64,000 bases of DNA from Cucumis sativus (Eukaryota; Streptophyta; Magnoliopsida; Cucurbitales; Cucurbitaceae), in the NCBI RefSeq assembly GCF_000004075.3, contig NC_026658.2:17348075-17412074 (forward strand), read 5' to 3'. This document shows, in pieces, positions 26,101 to 38,547 of the stretch (positions are counted from its first letter, which is position 1; each line of letters starts with the position of its first letter). A program made the translations under genes and the position numbers. The notes under the pieces were generated by a model. The model did not search any database, was not told the DNA's origin, and saw only the letters and a program-made list of their open reading frames with translations.

Positions 26101-29100
26101 TATAGGCGGTATTCAAAACTTAAATCTTGTATAGCAGACAATCCCAAAACAATTGAATTACGATTATAGGTTGAGTGAACACATGTACATCTTTCGAGCA
26201 GAAAATAAATTATTCGAAAAAATTTAGCAGTGGTAGTACTAGATATAATATTAAATATGTCTTCACTCACTAGCTTAAGCTTTTGAATCAATCGGTAATT
26301 TAAAATGATATCAGAGCAAGTGGTCCAAAAGGTCCTGTGTTCAAGCCCATGCAATATTATTTCCTCCTCAATTAATAAAATTTCCACTTCTTGTACATTT
26401 CACATATTGCAAACCCACAAGTGAAGGGGAGTGTTGGATTATATAATATTAAATTTGTCTTCAGTTTTTGGGTCATTTATGAGGTAGATTCAAAATATAT
26501 GTAATAAGAATAACAAATTCAAAGCAGCTCACCTACACAGCCGCTCATATGCTGCTTCTTGGTACACTGCCATCATATCCATAAGCTCCAAACCTGCACG
26601 CTGCATTTAAACCCCTGATCATTAGCATAATAGAAAACATTTTTCCTTTGAAAACATCCAACAGTGCATGTAGCTCAGCAAATGAAAAGCATTTTTTTAA
26701 TATATATATATATAGAGAGAGAGACAAGAAGACTTTTTTAAATATAAATACAATGGATTAATATGATGCAATTTGAAGGATTTTTCTGGCTTTCATTATT
26801 TAACAGAACTTTTAGATTTGAGGTTTAAATTTATGAATTGTTAATTCTAATCATCATTAGTACTACATAGAAGTTCTTTTATTTTAAATTAAATTGCATC
26901 AATTTTATAAATTTAATTTAAATAAAATACATAATTACGCAAACTCAAATCTATAGTTATATTATTGGCAATTGCAGACAGAGTATCAAATGAAAATGGT
27001 GTGGGCATTCCTTAAGAACGCCTGATTAATAATTTCTGTGACCCAAATGCTAAAACCATGAACCTTAAAGATGACACTTTTCATTCTATGCATCCATATT
27101 TTCAATCTTGCATATAAATGATTCGTACTTCATATTTGTATTTAGAATATTGAATCATTTGGGGTGGGATTTGAAAGAACAACCACAAAAAAGAAAAAAA
27201 AATTGAGATGTATTAACCACTAAACTAGATTCAAGTTGACTATACATACTTCTCATATTAAGTAATTTGTCTTGGTAAACATACCATCTACGTTGCTATG
27301 ACTGGTGCAAATGAACTACTTTTTTCAATTCTTACAACCTTACTACTCTTTTGACCAATTGGAGAAGTGGGCTTCTCACCCTTCTTTTGTAAATTCCATA
27401 TATTAATGATTTGTTTCTTGTGTGTGTGTGTTAATTAATTCGTAGATACCAAGGCATAAGCAAATGGTGTGAAACACAAAGTGATAATCACGCATCATGT
27501 GCCGATAAAATTGCACAAAATAATTAAACACGTTTTGACATAAGGGATACTCATCACTTAGCTTGTCTAAATGTAAAATAAAATATGCCGGATACTCTTT
27601 ATAATGACAGGGAAATTTCCCATAGATAATTAAAATTCCAAAAGCATGGCCAACAATAAGTTTGCAGCGGAGCATAGTAATTTTCAGTAAGCCACATGCA
27701 TCACCAATCTGTCTCTCTGAAGTGTGTTAGTCAGAGAAAATGGCATTACCTGATGATGTGTTCTTAGCAGTGTTTTGCAATTAGCATGGATTTCTTGAAC
27801 ATGGGAAAGAGCCTTGAAAAAATTCTCATTTAGATCTTCGTGCCTCAGAGCATTTATCTGTGGATATGCCGGGGAGTAAAGACAGTCTTATTACACCATT
27901 CAAGCCAAAATTTATTATTCCATCGATGAAGGAAGCACTAAGTATATAAAAATAAACTTCAACCTCTTCATTAGATATCTGATAATCACGAACAAAGCAC
28001 GACACAATCTCTTGCCTCTGTGTAGTGATTTCAAGTTCCTGCTTTAGCCGCTCGGTGGTACTAATAATGTCCCCGATGCTAGCACTAGAACTATTTAAAG
28101 CCTTTGCAATTCTGTAATAAATTCAATATAAAAAAATGCATCATGAGCTAATTTTGTTCTATTCATTTCAAGTGACAAGATACATTTATTGAAAAAATAA
28201 GGAAATGATGGGAGAAAGGAGTGCTGAAACATTGTTTTTCCCTTCTTTGAAGAGAACTAAACAAACAAAGAAGTCATGAAATAATTCAGAAGCAACACCA
28301 AATGGCACAGAGTGATAAGAAAACTACAGCCATCATCGATCCATCTTAAACTTCATCATACCAGATCCTGTTTTAATCCAATCAAAGCCTTTTGTAAGAA
28401 TTGTTCTTCTTCTTTCTTCTAAGTTCTAACTTAAAATTATGTCCAAATATGCAAGCCACAACACCTGGTGATCCAAATAAAATTTTGGACTTCTTTTTCA
28501 AATACTTCACACATCAAAACCTTCTAGTAAATGCAAAAGTGCTAATAGACTGACATACTACATATCCTTGTAACATAAATTGGTATACTGAATAACTGGT
28601 TTAATAACTAGATAAGCTTTCCTGAAGCTTAAATTTTTCCTACACAAAAAATTGGCCATGTTTCTAATTTGGATAATAGTACTCATCATTTCATACCCCC
28701 TCGACTGTATGTTCCATGAAACAGTGACAATGCCAATAGAACCGAGTCAAGGATCTGGTAAACAACCTGTGTCCAAACCCGTATATTTGACAAGCCCATA
28801 AATTATACGATTAAAAGACGGATCATCTCGGAAATTCATTTCATGTACAGCTCCAAATGCAGAGTAAGCATATAACTCACCCACTAAGTGAATTAACAGA
28901 GACCGCAACTAGAGTTACCAAGAACTAAATCCTAGCAAGCCGGGTGTTACCTATCGCAGCAATCGGCAAGAGCATTCACCTCCTCCTCGACGCGATCTAA
29001 CGCCTGATGGGCAGATAAAGCGAAAGAGTCATGAGCAAGCAAACCAAGCAATCGACAACTGAATTGAACAATAAAGAAACGTAGAAATGAATGAGAGAAC

Positions 29101-29325
29101 CAGCTGGGCAGTATCGGATGCGCGAAGAAAGTCGATATTGATGGAAAGAGAACGCTTCTCGATTGTGGATCTGAGGTTCCGACGATTCTGAGGAGTGTTA
29201 TCGGTGTAGAAAGTGGAGAGGGTGTTGAGGGAATTGAGAACGTCGGGCGTATCGGTCCTTGATTCCAACACTTTCTTGAGCTTCCTTGACAGTCCCGGAG
29301 CGAGACCCGCCATTGTTGTCCCCAT
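23136..29325 (-). CDS. COG6: Conserved oligomeric Golgi complex subunit 6 (COG6)
   Basis: Subunit of the COG tether that captures intra-Golgi retrograde vesicles. Eleven exons on the minus strand: 29101-29325, 28951-29003, 27964-28111, 27750-27857, 26533-26600, 25783-25906, 25558-25704, 25178-25441, 24810-25094, 23754-23900 and 23136-23651. All phases agree and the protein is 694 residues, the normal family length. It opens with [20 protein letters not shown] and matches Arabidopsis COG6 throughout, including [38 protein letters not shown] and [20 protein letters not shown]. The N-terminal 150 residues are predicted helical or coiled coil, as in COG subunits. Introns 4 (about 1.1 kb), 5 and 9 carry small mobile-element relics. 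A partial inverted copy lies at about 42290-43475. Confidence 0.95.
24060..24262 (-). mobile_element. SINE-like fragment in COG6 intron 9
   Basis: Read on the minus strand there is a tRNA B-box-like string (GAGTTCAATTC, near 24200) and, downstream, words resembling the plant Au-SINE 3' half (GGGTCAGATAAGTTGTCTTGTGAG... compressed to about 24090-24130), then a poly-A/T end. No A box is clear. Assignment rests on remembered consensus and is tentative. Confidence 0.3.
26231..26505 (+). mobile_element. TRIM-like miniature LTR retrotransposon in COG6 intron 5
   Basis: Two short direct repeats share the word ATATAATATTAAAT followed by TGTCTTCA: the left copy is at about 26231-26304 and the right copy starts at 26432 with TGTTGG. 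Directly after the left copy is ATGATATCAGAGC (26305-26317), one base off the canonical initiator-Met tRNA primer-binding site. Directly before the right copy is a purine tract (GTGAAGGGGA, 26421-26430). That order (LTR, PBS, PPT, LTR) with no coding space defines a TRIM. Confidence 0.55.
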
Positions 29326-30960
29326 TTTTCCTTCTCTCTCACAGATCTCTCTGCTCCGACGATGTCTGTTCTCTTCTCTCTTTCCTTTCCTTTCCTTTTC
29401 CCATTTGTTTATTTATTGTATATTTAAGAATAAAAACAATATTAGTCCAATATTTATAAATTATTGAAAATTTTCGGTAATCCACGGTAATCTGTTTTTA
29501 AATTTTTTATTTTTGCAATTAATTGTAGGTGAGTCTATATTATCATAATTTTTTTTTTTTGCTGTTTTTCTAAACTCTCCTAAATATTTTGTCAAAATTA
29601 CTATTTATTACAATTTTTCTTTAAAATGTTTCTAAAAACAAATTTAAATTACAATTTAACTACACTAACATGTTTATTCATCGGTAATAATTTTGCTTAA
29701 GTAACATGTTTATTCATGAATAATAATTTTGAGTAAACCTATCTGTGTTTATTGGAAGTTGAAAAAAATAAATTTTACTATATATTTAAAAAAAAAAGTA
29801 ATAAAACAATTAAAAGATAAGTAATTGGTGGACTAGAAGATAATTTTTCTCTCTATTTGGAATTGGCGTAATTTTAAAAAAAAAAATTGCTGACATGTGC
29901 TTTAAAAAAATCAATGGTAGCACGAAGTAGTTAGCATTTATCAAATCCTAGTTTTAATTTCAAAAGGTTCGGAAATTTAACACGTTTGGTTGTTGGATAA
30001 GTAATGTTCAATTTTGTGAAAGTTTTATTTTCTAAGTCTTCGCTCAAAATACAATATTGTAAATAAAGTTTTTAGGAGTTTGATAACAAATGTGTTATGT
30101 GGAGTTAGTTGTTCCTATTTGAGAATAAAAATTTGTGATGACTTTTAACATTTAAAGAAATTGTGCTTTTGTGGCATGAATAGGCTTTTCCTTATGCCTC
30201 ACAACAACTAATGGAGAATGAGTTTGCTCCTCGTATCAATGTATTGGAAGTTGCAACTTTGTTTACTTTGAAGGAGTAGAGACGTTATCTAATTTAGATC
30301 TTTATCGATTTAAAATGTTTAAATAGTTAAAATAAATGACTGGGCTTGTAAATAATTATGATATGAATTCAATCAACCACCATGATAAATCAATGCAGAG
30401 TAATTGATGTTGCCTTAAGGTTTATTGCTAAAAGAGTTTGATAGTTCCATTGCTTTTTTGGTTACGCTTTACCAATGTTTTAAGAAAAAAACAAAAAAAC
30501 TAACATGTATGTATGGTTTCTTAAAATAATGACTAATGAATAAAATAGTTGAGTTTAAAAAAATTATCACAAACAAGACATAATTTTAAATATAATTTGA
30601 ATAATCAATAACCTAAAAGGTCAAACTTGATAGTATAAGATTTTTTTACTCGAAATTAGTAAGTTGGTCACAACAAAGATTCAAACTTCATTCCTTCTTA
30701 AGTTTATAGACATAATTTGCACATGACAATGAATCAAATACACAATACATTAACACATTGAGTATAGCTATGGTGAATTTTAATAACAAGTTAGGCTCGA
30801 GTTTTTTATTTTTTTATTGTTTATTATTATTTTGAAGAAGAACATTAAATAGTCTAAATCATGAGTACACTCAAAAAAATATCTCTAATTCAAAATAGAA
30901 GATAAAAGCAACACGAAAGGGTTTACAGTCCACCCCATCTTCCTCGTTGGACCAAGCCCA
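29326..30960. other. Intergenic, AT-rich
   Basis: The first 80 bases are the COG6 leader, with a CT-rich TTTCCTTTCC tract. The rest is AT-rich with no supportable gene. Degenerate TE-like sentences are present, but none has clear ends. Confidence 0.5.
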
Positions 30961-30972
30961 AGTCACCATAAT

Positions 30973-31242
30973 TAGGGGTGTAAAGGGCATCCTCCAACCC
31001 AACCCCATATTTTTAGGTTGGTTGGGCTGGCAATCTGAAGAACCCGAATAATGTTCTCAACCCAACTCTTACAATATGGGTTGAGTTGAATCGAATTTTC
31101 AACTCTAATTTGAGACTCAACGCAACCTGAAAAAAAAAAAAAAAAAATCAAAATTTTGAACTCAACCCAACCAAAATTTTAAACTAACCCAACCCAACCC
31201 TTATAATAAGGGTTGGATTATTGGTGTATTCTTACACCCCTA
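30973..31242. mobile_element. MITE with TAGGGGTGTAA terminal inverted repeats
   Basis: The element starts TAGGGGTGTAA (30973-30983) and ends with the perfect inverse TTACACCCCTA (31232-31242), about 270 bases in all. The interior is built of CCAACCC/GGGTTGG words in both orientations, so the whole element can fold back. It encodes nothing. A target duplication is not certain. Confidence 0.6.
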
Positions 31243-31810
31243 GTTATCATAGGATGAGCAACAAAATTGGTAAGTACTAGAATAAACATGATATTTGGTC
31301 ATCAAAGAAAAGATATGAGAGAATCGATTCCCTCCAAAAGAACACCACATTGTGAGTGTGTCCTCAACTTCTCGTTCATAAATTTTAGCAAGGAGTCATA
31401 CATCAATTTCCACCCGACATTCATAAATCCCCAAACAAATCACCATCTTCAGACCACGAATAAGCTCTAAGACCTCAACGAATCATTGCTTCAACTCTCA
31501 CCAACAACCCGTTGAAACCTCTGATAATTGCCCACAACCCTACCATATTCAAAGCAGGACTACACGCAATGTCAATATTGAGTTTAACAGTTCCAAGCAT
31601 CGACGACTATTGAATTTTATGTCATAAAACTTGTAGTTTGTCATTTAAAATCATATTCTATTCAATAAAATGGTTATTTAGAACTTATTAGTGAAAATAA
31701 ATATTATAATATTGAATCCAATAAACTAACGTCCCGAGCTTATATTTTGTAAACTTGAACTTTATGTATAGACATAAACATGACTCAAGTTGAGTATATA
31801 ACCTTAAACG

Positions 31811-31880
31811 CACTACTAGAAAAATGAGTTTTAACAATGCAAAATTTGCGTTGTAAAGAGTTTCAACGACACAATTTAAT
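31811..31880 (+). mobile_element. CACTA (En/Spm) transposon terminus
   Basis: CACTACTAGAAAAATG at 31811 is the classic plant CACTA end. It is followed by sub-terminal sequence rich in TTGCGTTGTAAA and CAACGAC words, as in family members. A CTAGTAGTG at 33771-33779 is a possible partner, but flanks show no 3-bp duplication. No transposase is seen. Confidence 0.5.
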
Positions 31881-31899
31881 AATAATATGAATAAAATTC

Positions 31900-33780
31900 A
31901 TAAATAAACTTTATGTTAAGATTAATATGGATTCGATTCATATTAAAACTATAAGTCATATGAAAAAACTAAATCATTGGTTATATTATATATGATATAA
32001 TATAGAGTTTATATTATATGAGATATATAATATGACTTAAATTTATATTAATTTTATTTTAATTAATAGAATAACTCACTTACCTTATTCTTCTAGGTAG
32101 TGAGAGAGGGTGAGAGTTATTTGATAACTTTCCCTTCTATCTCTCTTAGAATGGTTAAGATTCATAATTAGTCTTAACTTCAATCGTATGGTGTTTTCAT
32201 GATCTCTCTTGTGCAAAATCTTTTCAAAACTTTCTCCTTCACAAAATCAATTTCACACTAGGCCACACCTCTCTATGTGATTTTCACCGTGAGAATATAA
32301 CAAGAAGTTTTCAAGAAAGACTTCATGGTATTTTTGGGAGGTTCTACAAAGGTTATATTTTTTCTTTCTTACATCCTCAAAATAATGTTGTATTTTATTT
32401 ATTATTTTTTTTGTATTTTTTTTAAATTGAATTTCATTTGTACGACATTCATACGCTAACGCTATGGAAATTCCATTTGTATAAATTGAGGGCAGCTCAT
32501 TAGTGTTGACCCAATAAATCTTCCATTTTAGAGGTAAGTTCGGATTGTTAACTGGAGACATAGGTGCAAAAAAAATTCTAAATCGTTTTAGAGTCCGTAG
32601 ATAGGTTGTTCACTTATGCATTGAATCTAGATGTTAAGTTAGGGGCCCCACCTTCTCATTAGACCGAAAGAGATCTCGTTTATAGGTTGGATCTTAAACC
32701 AATTGTTCATTAGAGAGTAAGTGGGACTTAAGAAATGAGATGTAATCTTATAGGTAAAATGCTATTTTTTACCCAACCGAGATTACGAACAATCTGTGAA
32801 TGACTAACTTACTAATCATGATTATATCAAATGGACACAAATATATCTATAATGAGAGGGTGCAACAAAATACTTTAGTGGAATGATCTGTTAGTTAATA
32901 AATATTGGTTAGCTCGATCTAAAAAAGTTTAGCTAGTTAATCTCGGATTATTGGAGTCCATGATCTATAGGTTCATTAGATTCCCCTACTAGCTCTTATA
33001 GAATAAATTTATAACAGTATGTTCAATTAGTTCGAATTAGAAAATGAGAGAAAAACCAACAAGTATATATGATATAGCTATCAATTATCATTTAAGAGAT
33101 AGAAGTTTATGTTTAAATATGATTTGAATATCAAATATAAATATGGATTCATATTCGGAAGCTCGAAAATGATTGAAATGACCATAGTTGTAAAAAGTTA
33201 AAATGTTGACTTTTGGTTTTGAAAAGTCAAACTTTGACTAACTTTATATATAAATGTGATTTGAATTTGAGAAAAATGAATGCGAATTCATGCTCAAGAA
33301 GTCGAAACTAGTCAAGGAGGACAAAATGGTAAAAAGTTAATACACTAACATTTTGTTTGAAAATTCAATATTTGACTTTGACTAAAAGTGTAAAAAGACC
33401 ATTATGTCCTTTGATTAAGTTAGTGTAAAAGTCTAACTTTTTGTTGGTTAAACTCACTAATTCTTATTGGGATAAGTAGTTACGTATAATGTAAACACCT
33501 AGTCCACTAAAGCTCACAAAGAGATAGAGGAATGTGATGTGGTGTTGGGCTTTGGTGAGATATTATATGTAATTTCCTAATTTAGGGAGGGCATTTTCAA
33601 TTGTTAAAAACTTATATCAAATATTCATCAAAGACTTTATTCCCAAAAATCTTGACTTTCCTTCATATTTTCATCTCTCTTTCAATTTCTTCACACATTG
33701 GGTCCCACAACTCGATTTTAAGTCCAAAAAATATAATACCAAGTTATGTACAGAGAATAACATGTCAACCCTAGTAGTGG
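31900..33780. repeat. Repeat-derived non-coding region
   Basis: Contains no gene. The text has features of a decayed non-autonomous retroelement: two related paragraphs around GTAAAAAGTTAA and GACTTTGACTAA (33180-33250 and 33320-33380), and leader-like pyrimidine tracts near 32130-32330. No matched LTR pair could be identified by eye. Confidence 0.3.
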
Positions 33781-34378
33781 TGGTATATGTTTAGTTCGTG
33801 AGAAAATTATGAGCAATCGAGAGCTACAAAAGTATAATCTTTATCAGTCCTATTTATGTAATTTAAGGTTACACATGTTAATTAAGTTGCAATTAAAGTT
33901 TAATTTATCTGAATTGTGTTGCATATGTCTATTTTTTCTATTAGTGTCAACTATCAACCTCTGAAGTGTTAATTGTGATGGGAGTTATAATCATTCCTCG
34001 AAGATAATTTTGAGAAACCCCAATCTTACAACACTCATTCGATGTAGTCAAAAACCCAAAGAAACACGCATTTCACAGTCGTTCGAATGGATGAACCTAT
34101 TGAAAAAATTGGGAAGAAGAAGGAGTTGGGTGAAACACATTTGGTACACCAACTCACCCCAACTCTAAAATGTGCTATGTTTTACTCTTCCATATTTTGC
34201 TAAAGAGAAATTGATAAATGTTCTATGTTTGTTATTTGTTTCATTTTTTTTTTGATATGTTTAAAAATGCCCAAAATTTTATTTTCAAGCAGTCTTGTAA
34301 TCGCCCTCTTTTTTCGTACTTAACTTGACGATCGACCCCAGTCTTCGCCGGGCTCTGGTTGACATATGCCTCATTCCG

Positions 34379-36768
34379 ATGGCCGGACTTTTCATTTCCA
34401 AGCACATGGCGAAGGTTCTTTTCACAAGCCAATCGTTAAACTCGTTTCGGTGTCTTCCAACTCTCAGGTGATCTTTTTAAACCTACTATTTTACCTTTAT
34501 TTATTAAAGTTCTGAATTTTGATTCTCTTTGCTTTGATATCTGCAATCTTCGTGCAAATGTCTTACTGATTCTGAAAACTCAGGTGCTATTCTTCTCGAT
34601 TAACCGAGACCAAAACCAAATCATCGACCAAAACCGTAAAGGCCACAGTCATGGCCGAGATGATCAACTCTAAACCTTGGTCCAGTGACCTCGAATCATC
34701 TCTGGCTTCACTCTCACCCTCTCTTTCTCAAACCACTGTTCTTCAAACTTTGGGTTTTCTGAGAGACACATCCAAAGCACTTCAATTCTTCAACTGGGCA
34801 CAGGAAATGGGTTACACCCACACCGAACAATCATACTTCTCGATGCTAGAAATTTTGGGTCGCAACCGGCATCTTAATACGGCTAGGAATTTTTTGTTTT
34901 CGATTGAAAAACGGTCTCGTGGGATAGTCAAACTCGAAGCCCGCTTCTTCAATAGCTTAATGAGGAACTTTAATCGAGCTGGACTGTTTCAGGAATCTAT
35001 AAAGGTGTTTACGATAATGAAATCACATGGAGTTTCTCCGTCGGTTGTTACATTTAACAGTCTTTTGACCATTTTGCTTAAAAGGGGTAGGACCAATATG
35101 GCAAAGAAAGTGTATGATGAAATGCTTAGTACTTATGGAGTGACTCCAGATACATTTACATTTAACATTTTGATTAGAGGATTTTGTATGAATGGTATGG
35201 TTGATGATGGTTTTAGGATTTTCAACGACTTATCTCGCTTTGGATGTGAACCGGATGTTGTTACATATAACACACTTGTTGATGGGTTGTGCAGGGCAGG
35301 TAAGGTTACCGTCGCATATAATGTGGTGAAGGGTATGGGGAAGAAAAGTGTGGATCTGAATCCCAATGTTGTTACATACACAACTTTGATTAGAGGTTAT
35401 TGTGCAAAGCGAGAGATTGAGAAAGCCTTGGCTGTTTTTGAAGAAATGGTTAATCAAGGATTGAAAGCAAACAACATAACCTACAATACTTTAATTAAGG
35501 GGCTTTGTGAGGCCCGGAAATTTGAGAAAATAAAAGACATATTAGAGGGAACAGCGGGAGATGGAACATTTTCTCCTGACACATGCACATTCAACACTTT
35601 GATGCATTGCCATTGTCATGCTGGAAACTTGGATGACGCCCTGAAAGTGTTTGAGAGGATGTCAGAATTAAAGATTCAACCAGATTCGGCCACGTACAGT
35701 GCATTGGTTAGAAGTTTGTGTCAAGGAGGTCATTATGAGAAGGCAGAGGACTTGTTAGATAAACTATTAGAGAGAAAAATATTGTTAAGTGGTGACGGTT
35801 GTAAGCCTCTTGTTGCTGCATATAACCCCATTTTTAAGTATCTTTGTGAAACTGGAAAGACTAAGAAAGCTGAAAAGGCATTTAGACAGCTAATGAGAAG
35901 AGGAACGCAAGACCCTCCATCTTACAAGACTTTGATCATGGGGCATTGTAAAGAAGGTACATTTGAATCTGGGTATGAGTTACTAGTCTTGATGTTGAGG
36001 AAAGATTTTTTACCAGATTTCGAAACATACGAATCCTTAATCAACGGGCTTTTGCACATGGATAAGCCTCTTCTTGCCCTTCAGTCACTGGAAAAGATGC
36101 TGAGGAGCTCCCATCGTCCTAATTCATCTACCTTTCATTCTATACTTGCAAAACTATTAGAACAAGGAAGGACATCTGAGTCTGCTAGTCTTATACAATT
36201 AATGTTAGACAAGAATATTAGACAAAATCTTAGTTTCTCAACTGGCTGTGTAAGACTACTATTTGGAGCTGGAATGAATGACAAAGCATTCCAATTAGTT
36301 CACCTGCTTTATGGAAAGGGCTATTCGGTTAAAATGGAAGAATTAATCCGTTATCTTTGCCACTGTAGAAAGGTTATTCAGGGATCTAAACTGTTGCTAT
36401 TTAGTTTGGAGAGTCATCAATTTGTAGACATGGATCTTTGCAATACAGTTATTTTTCAACTTTGTGAGATTAATAAGTTGTCTGAAGCATTTAGTCTGTA
36501 CTATAAACTGGTTGAGATGGGGGTCCATCAACAGTTAAGCTGCCAAAACCAATTGAAAGTTTCTCTTGAGGCTGGGGAGAAATTGGAAGAGGCTGAGTTT
36601 GTATCAAAAAGGATGGAACCGGTGGAGATGGGAGTCCATCAACAGCTAAGCTGTCAAAACCAATTGAAATTTTCTCTCAAGGCTGGGGGAAAATTGGAAG
36701 AGGCTGAATCTGTACAGAAAAGGATGGAACGGCGTCTGAAATCTAAAAATTCCAATCCACGAGTGTAA
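34379..36768 (+). CDS. Pentatricopeptide repeat protein (At1g02060-like), organelle-targeted
   Basis: P-class PPR protein, expected to bind organellar RNA sequence-specifically. Two exons: 34379-34467 and 34584-36768, giving 757 residues. The short first exon is easily missed. It encodes an N-terminus beginning MAGLFISKHMAKVLFTSQS, rich in Ser, Arg and Lys and poor in acids. This fits a transit peptide, and the splice AG|G restores the frame exactly. The body carries about 15 PPR motifs (for example VVTYNTLVDGLCRAGK) and matches Arabidopsis At1g02060, annotated there as chloroplastic. Starting instead at the ATG at 34651 would remove the targeting peptide. The last 75 residues contain a recent 37-residue tandem duplication not expected from the family. 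Residues HQQLSCQNQLK occur twice. Confidence 0.9.
36511..36732 (+). repeat. 111-bp tandem duplication at the PPR 3' coding end
   Basis: The segment from 36511 is repeated from 36622. Both copies encode VEMGVHQQLSCQNQLK, then AG-x-KLEEAE, then KRME. Copies differ at roughly a dozen bases and keep the frame, adding 37 residues before the stop codon. Confidence 0.85.
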
Positions 36769-37299
36769 AATATTTCTGAGAAGTCCAAAGGAAAATGGTT
36801 AGATTCCACTGTACACTGTTTTCTTTCTATTGCTTGATTGTCTTTAGTCTTCTTGCAGCATGAATTGATTGAACTTTTGCAATATATAGTGTGATTTTGT
36901 CTCTGGTTAAGCATAATATAATCACCTTTTTTGGGAAAAGAATTCCTCTCATTGTAAGAACCAAAAATACAAATGGTTATAAGAAATCAAGGGGACTGTC
37001 CTTCTTCACCAGCAGCTCTCTGAAAATTAAGGTATAGGTGTAGGGAATACTCTGAAACTCCAAGTGATTTTTTCTATTATTGCACTTTTACTCAAAGATT
37101 TCATCCTTGAATCTTAATGTGTTTGACATGGCCCAGAACGGCCTGAATCCTCTTTAAAAGGTCTAAGCCAATCAGAGTGTTGGCATGGGATGTGGACTTT
37201 TGGGGGAGAGGATGAAATTTGGGACCATGTACCAACTTCAAAACTTCAACTTGAATTTCTTTATCTAACTCCTTTTGTAACTGTGAAATCTTATAAGTT
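36769..37299. other. PPR 3' UTR and spacer
   Basis: Begins with the PPR 3' UTR. From about 37090 the sequence reads into the LINE relic. I see no gene. Confidence 0.45.
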
Positions 37300-38153
37300 T
37301 AAGCAAGAGGGTGTTTAGACCACCAATCTTCTACAAATGGAAAGAAGCTATTTGGGCCGATCCACTTATTTACCAAGAGTCAAGAGAAGGGAGAAGTCAA
37401 GCCTATTGACAAAACCATCACTGAATTTGTTAATCATGGTTTCTGTGTATAGGAATCTATCAATCTTGGTATGAGTTGGTGGATTTCTGAAATCTGTCCA
37501 TGTATAGCTGCCATTCGAAAGGGGCAAATCAATAAGATCCCTTTGTTCAATAAAAGAATTGAATGCCGACATTTCTCTTGTAGGTCTATAATAGTTGGAT
37601 TTTTCCTGTGGCCATCCGAAAAGGTTGAATCTCTCCCAATAAGCCAATTTTCAGAATCAGTAGTTAGTCCGTAAACACCTATTAACCAGAAACTGAAACC
37701 ATCAGCCAAAGTGAAAAGGACAGTTAGGGAGTGTGCACCTTTAGTTATAGAAGAGACCATGAAGGATGCTGCACTCCACATGATAAGAATACCACCTGAT
37801 GTTCTAACAGCATCCGAAGAGATTTGATGAATAATTGATCAATGTCTCAACTTTTAGTTTCTTGGAGGATGACAATGGATGGGTTGATACCGTTAACAAT
37901 CCATTTGATAGTTGCCCTTTTTTCCATGACCCAAGGACTAACATTCCATGAGAAAACTAACATTGTGTAGTTTATTGGTCCTCCCTAAGCAAATTCTTTG
38001 CCTTTTTTGTCATAAGATATAGAACATTTTAAGTTCTTGATTTCACGCGAGCTCTATTTCTGCTTGTCTGTGAGCTTTTTTTTATTTTTTCTAGGAGGAA
38101 TAGCCATGATGCACAAACCACATTCTTCAAGCCAAAGGAGCTAATTCAGCTAA
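37300..38153 (-). mobile_element. LINE (L1-type) endonuclease relic, left part
   Basis: On the minus strand, broken frames spell the start of an AP-endonuclease domain. FSWNVSPW is near 37960 (family: SWNVRGL). NGINPSIVILQETK follows, with the catalytic-loop QETK. Next come FWLIGVYGLTT (family: TGVYGP), then FNLFGWPQEKS (family: GDFN-x-I-x-x-x-x-EKS), then LIDLPLSNGSYTWTD with KIDRFL. Several stops and shifts break it. It continues across the gypsy insertion to the right flank. Confidence 0.65.
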
Positions 38154-38158
38154 TAGAG
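38154..38158. repeat. Left target-site duplication of the gypsy element (TAGAG)
   Basis: TAGAG at 38154-38158 pairs with TAGGG at 41938-41942, one mismatch. The position immediately outside complete TG...CA LTR ends supports it as the 5-bp duplication made at insertion. Confidence 0.55.
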
Positions 38159-38547
38159 TGTAGAGATTCCACAAATAAAACACTAATATACCCAAACAAT
38201 TGGCAAAACAGAGACAATACTCTGAAGATCTTTATTTATGTATAAATGCCAAAAGATACAGCAGAAGAAAATATAAAAGTAAAGCAACAAAGATGATAAT
38301 AACATGCCAAACCTCCCTAGGAAAAGATAGTATTACTTCCCTAGACGTAGCAGCCTCTACAGACCAAATGAAGACAAAAGTTAACCTAGCTCCCAACCCC
38401 GATAAGGCCCTATTTATAGCTCTTCTCTCATTCCTCCCCGTGTGCCCCACTCTCACGTTCTTTTCCTAACATTCTCCCCTTTTCTGCTGCGTGAGCTTTT
38501 ACGCTTTTACCCCTCCTTTTGTATGTATGGATAATAGGGGGCCTTAC
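38159..38547 (-). repeat. 3' LTR of the gypsy element (complete, 389 bp)
   Basis: Read on the minus strand it starts TGTAAGGCCCCC and ends ATCTCTACA. A purine tract (GAGGGGTAT, minus strand) lies just inside it, as expected for the polypurine tract. The right LTR matches it over about 317 bases with about six differences. Confidence 0.75.

Noticed and set aside
26094-26387. 97-codon open frame in COG6 intron 5
   Set aside because: It overlaps the TRIM-like element and spans its PBS; a chance frame.
32253-32561. Minus-strand frame of 102 codons as a small gene
   Set aside because: Low-complexity, repeat-derived context, no homology I recognise and no splice partner.
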